From: JAZDFC01 sp043808235
GTDB taxonomy: Bacteria > Bacteroidota > Ignavibacteria > Ignavibacteriales > Melioribacteraceae
NCBI GenBank assembly: GCA_043808235.1
Contig: JAZDFC010000115.1
Span: forward strand, 1-64,000
DNA length: 64,000 bases
Direction: 5' to 3'
A program made the position numbers and the translations under genes. How positions within the stretch are numbered: position 1 is the first letter of the stretch; each line of letters starts with the position of its first letter. This document shows, piece by piece, positions 34,646 through 42,517 of this stretch. The notes below the pieces were generated by a model. That model searched no databases and was not told the DNA's origin. It worked only from the letters and a program-made list of their open reading frames with translations.

Positions 34646-36736
34646 ATGAACGAATTCACACTAATAAATATTTCGATTCTCATTCTGCTGCTGCCGCTGC
34701 TTGGTTTTGCAGTTGTCTTACTTTTCGGAAAGCGTTTCCCAAAATTATATTTGCTTGAAGTAGCAATTCTTATTACGGCGCTTGCACTCTCCTTCGTTTT
34801 AGCATTCTTCAAGCTAAGTGAATTTAACAGTAAAGATATAATCTTCGCTTTCAATTGGATTGATTTCGGGAATATTCCTCTACTTGGAAATTTGAAAATC
34901 GAACTCGGGATAAAAATTGATAACGTTACTGTATTGATGACGGTAGTTGTAAACATCATCAGCGCACTCGTTCATATTTATTCTGTTGAATACATGCGCG
35001 GAGACCCGCGATATACAAGATACTTCGCTTACCTCGGCATATTCACTTTTTCAATGATGGGAATCGTTATCACCCACAATCTTTTGACGATGTATATTTT
35101 CTGGGAATTGGTCGGTGTTTCTTCATATCTGTTAATCGGATTCTGGTATGAGAAAAAATCTGCTTCGGATGCAGGTAAAAAAGCATTTATCGTCAACCGC
35201 ATTGGCGATATCGGAATGTTCACCGGTATTCTGATTCTCTTCTCCAATTATCATACATTTACTTTCGATACTATCTATTCGGAGATAGCCGCCGGTCATC
35301 TTCCTTTCGACAGCACTGCATGGTTAACCGCTGCGGGAATTTTAATTTTCATGGGCGCCGTTGGTAAATCGGCTCAGTTCCCTCTTCATGTTTGGCTGCC
35401 CGATGCGATGGAAGGTCCAACTCCGGTAAGTGCGTTGATACACGCCGCAACAATGGTAGCCGCAGGTGTTTATCTGCTCGTTAGAATTTTCGTAATGTTG
35501 ACCGCCGACGCAATGCTTGTTATTGCAGTCATCGGCGCATTCACTTCTTTTCTTTCCGCTACAATCGCGCTTACACAAAACGACATCAAACGCGTTCTCG
35601 CTTACTCAACCGTAAGCCAGCTTGGCTACATGGTTATGTCGATTGGTATCGGAGCGTATGCTTTTGCATTCTTCCACCTTGTAACGCATGCAATGTTTAA
35701 GGCATGTTTGTTCCTCGGTTCGGGCTCGGTAATTCATGCGATGCATCACGAACAAGATATTCAGAAGATGGGCGGTTTGAGAAAAAAACTTCCGTTAACA
35801 TACTATACATTTTTAATTGCAACTCTTGCACTTTGTGGTATTCCGCTTAGTTCGGGATTTTTAAGCAAAGATGGAATACTCGCGGGTTCGCTTGCCTTCG
35901 GAAATTTAACAGGTCATTGGTTAATCCCTGTTGCCGGATTTTTAACCGCGATGATGACTGCGTTTTATATGTTCCGATTAATCATTCTAACTTTCCACGG
36001 CGAGCCGGTTAACAAAGAAAAATTTGACCATGCACATGAATCGCCATTCGTAATGGTTTTGCCGCTTGTTATATTAAGCGCGCTTTCAATATTTATTTGG
36101 TTCACTCCAAATCCAATTGATGCCAACAGCGGATGGTTTTTATCAAGCTGGGTTAAAACTCCGCATACAGTTGTTCCTGAAGCGATGAGATTCGATTTCA
36201 TGAAAACGGGCGAAGAGATTGCTTCAGTCGCTCACGGGGAAATTATTCATTCCGAAAAATACACGGAAGCAATGCACACTGCACATTATCCCGCAATGCT
36301 GCTTTCCTTATTAGTTGCCGGTCTTGGAATATTGACGGCGTTTGTAATTTATCAATGGAAGAAAATCAGTGCGGATAAACTTGCAAGTTCACTTAAGCCG
36401 CTTTACAATTTATCGCTGAACAAATGGTACCTTGATGAAATTTACAATGCAACAGCAGTTGCGGGCACAATTAAATTAGCACGCATGCTTAGCTGGTTCG
36501 ATAATAAAATTATTGACGGCGCGGTTAACGGCACAGCCTGGATAACAAAATTTGTTTCGAAAATCAGTAACCTGTTTGATACATACGTTGTTGACGGATT
36601 CGTGAATTTCACCGCACTCTTCAGCGGATTTATCGGCTTAACTTTTCGCCGCATGCAAACCGGCAAAGTTCAGACCTATGTTGTATTTGTAATTTTCTCA
36701 ATCATGATATTGTTATTTATCTTCAGACCGTTCTGA
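34646..36736 (+). CDS. nuoL: NADH-quinone oxidoreductase subunit L
   Basis: The distal antiporter-like proton-pumping subunit, 696 residues. Family blocks include 'MTVVVNIISALVHIYSVEYMRGD', 'FWELVGVSSYLLIGFWYEKKSA', 'KSAQFPLHVWLPDAMEGPTPVSALIHAATMVAAGVYLLVR' and 'NDIKRVLAYSTVSQLGYM', with the channel Lys and Glu residues. The C-terminal ~120 residues form the long lateral helix and terminal membrane helix. About 16 membrane segments in total. Confidence 0.97.
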   Translation: MNEFTLINISILILLLPLLGFAVVLLFGKRFPKLYLLEVAILITALALSFVLAFFKLSEFNSKDIIFAFNWIDFGNIPLLGNLKIELGIKIDNVTVLMTVVVNIISALVHIYSVEYMRGDPRYTRYFAYLGIFTFSMMGIVITHNLLTMYIFWELVGVSSYLLIGFWYEKKSASDAGKKAFIVNRIGDIGMFTGILILFSNYHTFTFDTIYSEIAAGHLPFDSTAWLTAAGILIFMGAVGKSAQFPLHVWLPDAMEGPTPVSALIHAATMVAAGVYLLVRIFVMLTADAMLVIAVIGAFTSFLSATIALTQNDIKRVLAYSTVSQLGYMVMSIGIGAYAFAFFHLVTHAMFKACLFLGSGSVIHAMHHEQDIQKMGGLRKKLPLTYYTFLIATLALCGIPLSSGFLSKDGILAGSLAFGNLTGHWLIPVAGFLTAMMTAFYMFRLIILTFHGEPVNKEKFDHAHESPFVMVLPLVILSALSIFIWFTPNPIDANSGWFLSSWVKTPHTVVPEAMRFDFMKTGEEIASVAHGEIIHSEKYTEAMHTAHYPAMLLSLLVAGLGILTAFVIYQWKKISADKLASSLKPLYNLSLNKWYLDEIYNATAVAGTIKLARMLSWFDNKIIDGAVNGTAWITKFVSKISNLFDTYVVDGFVNFTALFSGFIGLTFRRMQTGKVQTYVVFVIFSIMILLFIFRPF

Positions 36737-36799
36737 GATAAAAGTGTTTGTGTTGTTTGAAATAATTCAATTGAAAAAAAATTTATTAGATAAATAATT

Positions 36800-38401
36800 A
36801 TGAATGGAATACCACTACTATCACTAATCACTTTTCTTCCCGTAATCGGGATGATTCTTATTCTGTTCCTGCCAAAAGAACAGGGAAAAACTATTAAGAT
36901 TACCGCGCTCGTTATTACTGTAATCCAAATTGTTGTTGCGGTTGTGCTAATGATGAATTACAATTATCAGGCAGGCGGCGTCTTTGAACAGAACTCATTT
37001 CAGTTCGTCGAGAAATTCAGATGGATTGAAATTCCCGGTCTTGCATGGTTGGGAACAGTGAAAGTCGATTACTTTCTCGGCATCGATGGAATAAGCATGC
37101 CGATGATTTTATTGACCGCTCTTGTTTCTTTCATCGCATGCATCTCCTCCTGGAATATATCGCACTCATTAAAAGGATATTTTGCATTATTCCTTTTACT
37201 CGATACCGGTATGATGGGTGTGTTCGTTTCGTTGGATTTCTTCTTGTTCTACATTTTCTGGGAATTGATGCTTCTTCCGATGTACTTCCTAATCGGAATT
37301 TGGGGCGGACCGCGCAAAGAATATGCAGCAATCAAGTTCTTTATTTACACTCTCTTCGGCAGCGTGTTTATTTTATTGGTAATGATTGGTCTTTATTTCA
37401 GCGCAAAAGAAACTCTCGCCGACGGTTCACAGGTATTCACATTCAACCTGCTCGCTTTGATGGACAGTGCAAATTATTTGAAGGATGGAATTCTTTCACC
37501 GTTTAATCCCGGTAATTTAAGATTGATTGCTTATATCGCATTATTCGCCGGATTCGCGATTAAGATACCGATGTTCCCGTTCCATACATGGCTTCCCGAT
37601 GCACACGTTGAAGCGCCAACACCGATTAGTGTTATTCTTGCCGGCGTTCTTTTGAAAATGGGTACTTATGGAATATTAAGAATCAGTTACCCGGTATTCC
37701 CGGAAATCACACGCGACTTAATGTGGTATATCGGTTTATTCGGAATGGTGAATATCATTTACGGCGCACTTGTAGCCATGGCGCAAAAAGATTTTAAAAA
37801 ACTTATCGCGTACTCCTCTGTCTCGCACATGGGATACGTCTTGCTTGGAATGGCTTCGCTCACTACCACTGGAATCAACGGCGCAATATTCCAGATGTTT
37901 AATCACGGTACAATCACGGCTATGCTCTTCTTGATTGTTGGAGTTATCTACGATAGAAGTCATACAAGAGGATTGGATGATTTTGGCGGACTCGCAAACC
38001 AGTTGCCGGTTTATACCGGATTTGTTACCGTAGCATTCTTTGCAGCAATCGGCTTGCCGAGCATGAGCGGATTTGTTTCTGAAGCCCTTGTGTTCATTGG
38101 CTCCTTTGGAGTTAAAGCCATTCGTACCTTCGCTATTATTTCAACGCTTGGAATTTTACTCGGTGCGGGTTACATGTTGTGGACGATGCAGCGTGTATTT
38201 TTCGGTAAGCTTAACGAAAAATGGGCGTCGCTCACCGACCTTGATGCGAGAGAATATATAATGTTCATCCCGTTAACAATTGTGATAATTTTCTTAGGTG
38301 TATATCCTTCAGCCATGCTGAATATTATGAATTCATCTGTTAACACTCTTGTAGAATTCTTGAGCACGAACATTCAAAATTTTAGAATAAGCGGAATGTG
38401 A
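36800..38401 (+). CDS. nuoM: NADH-quinone oxidoreductase subunit M
   Basis: Antiporter-like pumping subunit, 533 residues, about 14 helices. 'FFLFYIFWELMLLPMYFLIGIWGG' carries the conserved Glu, 'KIPMFPFHTWLPDAHVEAPTPISVILAGVLLKMGTYGILR' the channel residues, and 'KDFKKLIAYSSVSHMGYVLLG' the Lys helix. The first ~30 residues are a standard N-terminal helix. It follows nuoL after a 63-bp gap with no clear ribosome binding site. Confidence 0.97.
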   Translation: MNGIPLLSLITFLPVIGMILILFLPKEQGKTIKITALVITVIQIVVAVVLMMNYNYQAGGVFEQNSFQFVEKFRWIEIPGLAWLGTVKVDYFLGIDGISMPMILLTALVSFIACISSWNISHSLKGYFALFLLLDTGMMGVFVSLDFFLFYIFWELMLLPMYFLIGIWGGPRKEYAAIKFFIYTLFGSVFILLVMIGLYFSAKETLADGSQVFTFNLLALMDSANYLKDGILSPFNPGNLRLIAYIALFAGFAIKIPMFPFHTWLPDAHVEAPTPISVILAGVLLKMGTYGILRISYPVFPEITRDLMWYIGLFGMVNIIYGALVAMAQKDFKKLIAYSSVSHMGYVLLGMASLTTTGINGAIFQMFNHGTITAMLFLIVGVIYDRSHTRGLDDFGGLANQLPVYTGFVTVAFFAAIGLPSMSGFVSEALVFIGSFGVKAIRTFAIISTLGILLGAGYMLWTMQRVFFGKLNEKWASLTDLDAREYIMFIPLTIVIIFLGVYPSAMLNIMNSSVNTLVEFLSTNIQNFRISGM

Positions 38402-38412
38402 TACAATGTTAT

Positions 38413-38495
38413 ATGGTAAATGGCAAATGGAAGATGTAAATAATAAATATTGGAAAACTGCATCATACATTTACCATCTTCCATTTTCCATAATA
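38413..38495. repeat. two inverted 7-bp-period arrays between nuoM and nuoN
   Basis: Left array: ATGGTAA, ATGGCAA, ATGGAAG, ATGTAAA (38413-38440). Right array: CATCATA, CATTTAC, CATCTTC, CATTTTC, CATAATA (38461-38495). The right array is approximately the reverse complement of the left, so the mRNA between nuoM and nuoN could fold into a long imperfect hairpin. The 127-bp spacer is the largest gap in the operon. Confidence 0.7.
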
Positions 38496-38528
38496 CTTTT
38501 TCCGTTCCATTAATAGATTTGGAAGAAA

Positions 38529-40037
38529 ATGGATTTTACGAATTTATATAACTCAATTGCCAACATGGTGCCGGAGATTGTTCTTTCCGCTACCCTTCTA
38601 ATAATTGTTTTATTCGACCTGGCATTTTCGAAAAATAAAAATCTTCTACCTGCGATCTCGATAATGGGATTACTCATCACGGCATTCTTTGTTATCCGTC
38701 AGATAGGAGTTACAACCTTTGCATTTGCCTCGAGCGAAGGCAGTCAATTCAGCCTGGTTACGATAGATTCGTTTGGAATTTATTTTAAATTACTTATCCT
38801 TTTGTCCTCCATTTTAATTGTCCTCTTCTCTCTTTCATCCGAGGAAGTTAAAAAAAGTTTTGATCGGCTTGGTGAATACTACACGTTAATATTCGGAATG
38901 ATTCTCGGAATGTTCTTCATGATTTCCGCTTCCGATTTAATACTTATTTATATTTCGGTTGAACTTCTGTCGCTTTCTTCATATGTATTAACCGGATTTA
39001 CCAAACTTCGCAGCCGCAACAGCGAAGCCGCTTTGAAATATATTATTTACGGCGCTGTATCATCCGGATTGATGTTGTTCGGTATATCTTTAATTTATGG
39101 AATTACCGGAAGCACAAATCTATATGCAATCAATTCGCTTATTCAGGCTCCGCATATTAATCTACTTACTTTCTCATTCGCATGCATACTTGTATTTGCC
39201 GGGATTGGTTTTAAAATGTCGGCTGCGCCTTTCCATTTCTGGACGCCCGATGTTTACGAGGGCGCCCCGATAACTATTACCGCATTTTTATCCGTTGCAA
39301 GTAAAGCCGCCGGATTCGCTCTGTTAATCAGGTTGATTCATACTTCATTCGTCGGGTTCATTGACCCTGACGGCAACTGGCAATTGATTGGTGTTTTTGA
39401 CTGGCAGTCGCTGTTAATAGTAATTTCCATCTTCACAATGACACTCGGAAATTTCGCCGCACTCTGGCAGAATAATTTGAAACGAATGCTTGCATATTCC
39501 AGTATCGCGCATGCAGGTTATATGATTCTTGGATTAGCTGTAATGTCAAATCAAGGATTGATAGCGATACTCATTTATTTCACGGTTTATTTGTTCATGA
39601 ATCTCGGTGCATTTTATATTGTAATGTTAATTGCAGATAAAGCCGGAACAGAAGATATCCATGAATATGACGGTATTGGAAACACTTCGGCATTCCTTGG
39701 TGTTTCATTAGCGATTTTTCTTGTATCGTTAACAGGCTTACCTCCAACCGCAGGATTCATCGGTAAGTTATATATCTTCATCGCATTGGTAAACGCAAAG
39801 ATGGTTATTGTTGCAGTCATTGCGTTATTAAACTCCGTTGTCTCTCTTTATTATTACATTCGAGTTTTGAAACACTTGTTCCTCGTAAAAGCTACAAGCT
39901 CGACTCCTAAAGTTGTGGTTTCTAACTTCAATACAATCCTAATCAACCTATTAGTAATTCCGGTTCTATTACTTGGCGTTTACTTTACTCCGATGGTAGA
40001 ATTCGCGAAGTATTGCGTTCAGCTTTTAGGTTTATAA
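38529..40037 (+). CDS. nuoN: NADH-quinone oxidoreductase subunit N
   Basis: Third antiporter-like pumping subunit, 502 residues, about 14 helices. 'LIYISVELLSLSSYVLTGFTKLRSRNSEAALKYIIYGAVSSGLMLFG' and 'KMSAAPFHFWTPDVYEGAPITITAFLSVASKAAGFALLIR' are diagnostic, and 'NNLKRMLAYSSIAHAGYMILG' is the Lys-bearing helix. GGAAG precedes the ATG. It closes the 11-gene operon; no nuoE, nuoF or nuoG follows. Confidence 0.97.
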   Translation: MDFTNLYNSIANMVPEIVLSATLLIIVLFDLAFSKNKNLLPAISIMGLLITAFFVIRQIGVTTFAFASSEGSQFSLVTIDSFGIYFKLLILLSSILIVLFSLSSEEVKKSFDRLGEYYTLIFGMILGMFFMISASDLILIYISVELLSLSSYVLTGFTKLRSRNSEAALKYIIYGAVSSGLMLFGISLIYGITGSTNLYAINSLIQAPHINLLTFSFACILVFAGIGFKMSAAPFHFWTPDVYEGAPITITAFLSVASKAAGFALLIRLIHTSFVGFIDPDGNWQLIGVFDWQSLLIVISIFTMTLGNFAALWQNNLKRMLAYSSIAHAGYMILGLAVMSNQGLIAILIYFTVYLFMNLGAFYIVMLIADKAGTEDIHEYDGIGNTSAFLGVSLAIFLVSLTGLPPTAGFIGKLYIFIALVNAKMVIVAVIALLNSVVSLYYYIRVLKHLFLVKATSSTPKVVVSNFNTILINLLVIPVLLLGVYFTPMVEFAKYCVQLLGL

Positions 40038-40080
40038 TTATTTTCGAAACTTGCATTTAATGGGCGAGTTTAATACTTTT

Positions 40081-40105
40081 ATATCGGACTATTTTTGTCG
40101 TATAT
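40081..40105 (+). promoter_or_regulatory. IscR/Rrf2-type operator abutting the start codon
   Basis: An imperfect inverted repeat ATATCGGAC, 7-bp spacer, GTCGTATAT ends at 40105, and the Rrf2 ATG begins at 40106. It fits the type 1 IscR site layout (ATA...GACT...GTC...TAT) at most positions. A poor promoter (TTGCAT at 40051, TACTTT at 40074) lies upstream, so the site would overlap the transcription start and replace a normal ribosome binding site. Confidence 0.6.
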
Positions 40106-40516
40106 ATGTTAAAAATTCCTAAAACGGTTGAATATTCGCTGCTTGCATTGAAGTTCATCTCAGAGAATTCGAATGATTCAAGTGTGAGCGCTAAAGAAAT
40201 TTCTGCGAAAGTTGATATTCCGTTTGATTTGCTGGCAAAAATTCTCCAGAAGTTGAATAAAGAAGGAATTATAAAATCACAGCAGGGAACAAAAGGCGGT
40301 TATGTTTTAAATATTTCGCCGGACAAAATATCATTTAGCTATCTTTTGTCTGCCCTCGAACAAAAAATTCAGCTCACCGATTGCATGACGGTGAAACCAA
40401 CAAAAGAAGATTGCGCGAGAGTATCAAACTGCTGCTTGCGTACTCCACTTGGTAAAATCCAAATAAAAATTGAAGAACTTTCTAATAACACAACAATAAT
40501 GGAACTAATCAAATGA
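40106..40516 (+). CDS. Rrf2-family (IscR/SufR-like) transcription regulator
   Basis: A 136-residue winged-helix regulator of the Rrf2 family. The DNA-binding half reads 'KTVEYSLLALKFISEN', 'VSAKEISAKVDIPFDLLAKILQKLNKEGIIKSQQGTKGGYVL'. The C-terminal region has Cys93, Cys103, Cys109 and Cys110 ('TDCMTVKPTKEDCARVSNCC'), a probable Fe-S ligand set though the spacing (C-x9-C-x5-C-C) differs from IscR. It heads a cassette with overlapping genes for a small unknown protein, an A-type Fe-S carrier and superoxide dismutase, and is likely autoregulated by the palindrome at 40081-40105. Confidence 0.93.
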   Translation: MLKIPKTVEYSLLALKFISENSNDSSVSAKEISAKVDIPFDLLAKILQKLNKEGIIKSQQGTKGGYVLNISPDKISFSYLLSALEQKIQLTDCMTVKPTKEDCARVSNCCLRTPLGKIQIKIEELSNNTTIMELIK

Positions 40517-40839
40517 GTACAAAGAGAATTGAACTGCTAAACACACTACTGAATGACAAAGACATATTCTTTCGATTCATGAAAAACAATTACCCGCTCT
40601 TTTTCAACTCGAATATTTTCTTGCGCGATATTCAATACTGCATCCAGACTTTCTTTCATTACAAAAAAATAGAGCTTCGTTACACCGCCGTTGAAGACCT
40701 GGCGTTACAATTTGCCGATTCGCTTGAAAAAGACGGTCAATTAATAAAAAACGGAAATAATTCGTGGAAAGTGAATTTTATTTTAAATGATGGTGTTACT
40801 AATATTGAAAAAGAAAATATTGTTACGGAGACAGTATGA
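40513..40839 (+). CDS. small protein of unknown function in the Fe-S cassette
   Basis: A 108-residue soluble protein, start ATGA-overlapping the Rrf2 gene and end ATGA-overlapping the IscA-type gene, so translation of all three is coupled. It is alpha-helical in the first half ('KRIELLNTLLNDKDIFFRFMKNNYPLF') with one Cys ('DIQYCIQTFFHYKKIELRY') and more beta-like at the end. No metal motif, signal peptide or known domain is visible. Its fixed position between a redox/Fe-S regulator and an Fe-S carrier suggests a role in cluster assembly or sensing, but that is inference from context only. Confidence 0.8.
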   Translation: MSTKRIELLNTLLNDKDIFFRFMKNNYPLFFNSNIFLRDIQYCIQTFFHYKKIELRYTAVEDLALQFADSLEKDGQLIKNGNNSWKVNFILNDGVTNIEKENIVTETV

Positions 40840-41177
40840 ATTTAGTACAAGAAATAGACATTACTCCAAAGGCATTAAAAGAAGTAAAGAGGATAAAAGC
40901 CGAAAATGATATTCCGGAAACACACGGATTACGAATAAGCGTCAAGGGCGGCGGATGCTCAGGATTGAAATATCAGCTTGGATTTGATGCGGAAAATAAG
41001 GACAGCGATATGGTTGTTGAAAGAGATGGAGTGAAATTATTCGTCGATGGCAAAAGCCTTTTTTACCTTACCGGAACCAAGCTCGATTTCAGCGACGGAT
41101 TGAACGGTAAAGGATTTGTTTTTGAGAATCCCAACGCGACCAAATCTTGCGGTTGCGGCGAATCTTTTGGAGTATAA
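40836..41177 (+). CDS. A-type iron-sulfur carrier (IscA/ErpA/SufA-like)
   Basis: A 113-residue HesB/IscA-family protein that delivers Fe-S clusters to apoproteins. The three ligand cysteines are in place: Cys41 in 'KGGGCSGLKYQLGF', and Cys105 and Cys107 in 'SCGCGESFGV'. Full length for the family. GGAG precedes the ATG. Which of IscA, ErpA or SufA it corresponds to cannot be decided here, since no sufBCD or iscSU genes are adjacent. Confidence 0.95.
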   Translation: MNLVQEIDITPKALKEVKRIKAENDIPETHGLRISVKGGGCSGLKYQLGFDAENKDSDMVVERDGVKLFVDGKSLFYLTGTKLDFSDGLNGKGFVFENPNATKSCGCGESFGV

Positions 41178-41192
41178 GTTGAAAGGACAGAA

Positions 41193-41924
41193 ATGAAAAG
41201 GAGAAATTTTCTTTTATCGCTTGGGCTTGTTCCTCTAATGAGCGGCATAAAAAAAATGGATGAGATTACAAATAAAATCAATACAATAAAAATAAATAGG
41301 AGTATAAATAAAATGAGTCAGCATATATTAACTGCATTGCCATATGCTTTCAATGCTTTGGAACCGTATATCGATGCGCGCACTATGGAAATACATCACG
41401 ATAAACATCATGCGGCATACGTGAATAATTTGAATAAAGCGGTTGAAGGCACAGAGATGGCCGGTAAATCTCTTGAAGATTTATTCAAAGAAATATCTAA
41501 ATTGCCTGCTGCTGTTCGCAATAACGGTGGAGGTGTTTATAATCATAATTTATTCTGGGAAATTATGGGACCGGGAAAAGGTGGAGAGCCGACCGGTAAA
41601 CTTGCAGATGCAATCGTTTCGGCATTTGGTTCATTCAATGAATTCAAAGAGAAATTCTCAACAGCAGCCGCTACACGGTTTGGTTCAGGTTGGGCATGGT
41701 TGTTAGTAAGTGATAACAAGTTAGTTGTCACCTCATCACCAAATCAGGATAATCCATTGATGGATGTTTCCGATATTAAAGGAACTCCAATCTTAACTTT
41801 AGATGTTTGGGAACATGCATATTATTTGAATTATCAAAACCGCCGACCTGATTATATTTCAGCATGGTGGAATGTAGTTAATTGGGATGAAGTCGCACGC
41901 CGTTTCTCTTCTGTGGTAAAATAA
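41193..41924 (+). CDS. Fe/Mn superoxide dismutase with alternative starts
   Basis: Converts superoxide to peroxide and oxygen. From 41193 the protein is 243 residues; from an internal ATG at 41313 it is 203, the normal cytosolic length. Metal ligands (long numbering) are His68 or His69 in 'MEIHHDKHHAAYV', His118 ('VYNHNLFW'), and Asp204 and His208 ('DVWEHAYY'). Both starts have a ribosome binding site: AAAGGA before 41193, AGGAG at 41298-41302 before 41313. The 40-residue extension begins MKRRNFLLSLGLVPLM, resembling a twin-arginine export signal. Metal preference (Fe or Mn) is not settled. Confidence 0.93.
   Translation: MKRRNFLLSLGLVPLMSGIKKMDEITNKINTIKINRSINKMSQHILTALPYAFNALEPYIDARTMEIHHDKHHAAYVNNLNKAVEGTEMAGKSLEDLFKEISKLPAAVRNNGGGVYNHNLFWEIMGPGKGGEPTGKLADAIVSAFGSFNEFKEKFSTAAATRFGSGWAWLLVSDNKLVVTSSPNQDNPLMDVSDIKGTPILTLDVWEHAYYLNYQNRRPDYISAWWNVVNWDEVARRFSSVVK
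41313..41315 (+). promoter_or_regulatory. internal start codon for cytosolic-length superoxide dismutase
   Basis: This in-frame ATG begins 'MSQHILTALPYAFNALEPY', which matches the usual SOD N-terminus. AGGAG at 41298-41302 lies 10 nt upstream. Use of both starts would give an exported and a cytosolic form from one gene. Confidence 0.6.
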
Positions 41925-41946
41925 ATCCTCCCTTAAGTCAATTTAT

Positions 41947-41987
41947 AATGCCTGAAAATCTTGTTGGTTTTCAGGCATTTATTTTTG
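41947..41987 (+). terminator. rho-independent terminator after the superoxide dismutase gene
   Basis: A perfect 12-bp stem AATGCCTGAAAA / TTTTCAGGCATT (41947-41958 with 41968-41979), 9-nt loop, then TTATTTTTG. It lies 22 bp after the stop codon. Confidence 0.85.
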
Positions 41988-42057
41988 ATTAAAATAACAA
42001 CTATAAAATTATTGGGACTTGCAAGAAGGTTTTACAAGGATAGCTTTTAATACTCTG

Positions 42058-42086
42058 CACAACTTGTTTAATCAGAACAAGTTGTG
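42058..42086 (-). terminator. hairpin at the 3' end of atpDC
   Basis: A perfect 11-bp stem CACAACTTGTT / AACAAGTTGTG with a 7-nt loop, eight bases after the atpC stop on the minus strand. No immediate T-tract follows, so it may be an mRNA 3'-end stabiliser rather than a classic terminator. Confidence 0.6.
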
Positions 42087-42094
42087 TGAATTAC

Positions 42095-42517
42095 TCAATC
42101 ATTAATACCGGTGAAATTGCCAGTTAGTTTTAATCTAATAATGGATCTTTGAAGAGCAGCTTCCGCTCGTACTTCATCAATTTTTTCCACATTCCGGTTT
42201 TTAATACGTTCCTCAGCTCTCTTATAAGCATCTTTCGCTCGTTGCACATCTATTTCTTCCGGGCTCTCAAAACTCTCTGCCAGTAAAAGTACTTTATTTT
42301 TCAATACTTCTACTGTACCGCCGCCGGTAGCAAATACTTTCTCCTCCCCACCCTGTTCAACTATTTTCACCTTCCCGATTTCAAAAGTACTTATCATCGG
42401 AGCATGGTTATATAATATTTGAAAACTCCCTTTAGTGCCCGGAATGGTGATTGATGTTGCCATTCCGGAATAACCGGTTTTGGATGGAGTAATTACTTCG
42501 ATAAGAAAAAATTTCAT
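42095..42517 (-). CDS. atpC: F-type ATP synthase epsilon subunit
   Basis: A 140-residue subunit of the central stalk that links rotation to catalysis and inhibits hydrolysis. 'GMATSITIPGTKGSFQILYNHAPMISTFEIGKVKI' is the N-terminal beta-sandwich signature; the C-terminal two-helix arm ('EIDVQRAKDAYKRAEERI', 'EAALQRSIIRLKL') is complete. It overlaps atpD by one base. The rest of the ATP synthase genes are elsewhere in the genome. Confidence 0.96.
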   Translation of the reverse strand: MKFFLIEVITPSKTGYSGMATSITIPGTKGSFQILYNHAPMISTFEIGKVKIVEQGGEEKVFATGGGTVEVLKNKVLLLAESFESPEEIDVQRAKDAYKRAEERIKNRNVEKIDEVRAEAALQRSIIRLKLTGNFTGIND

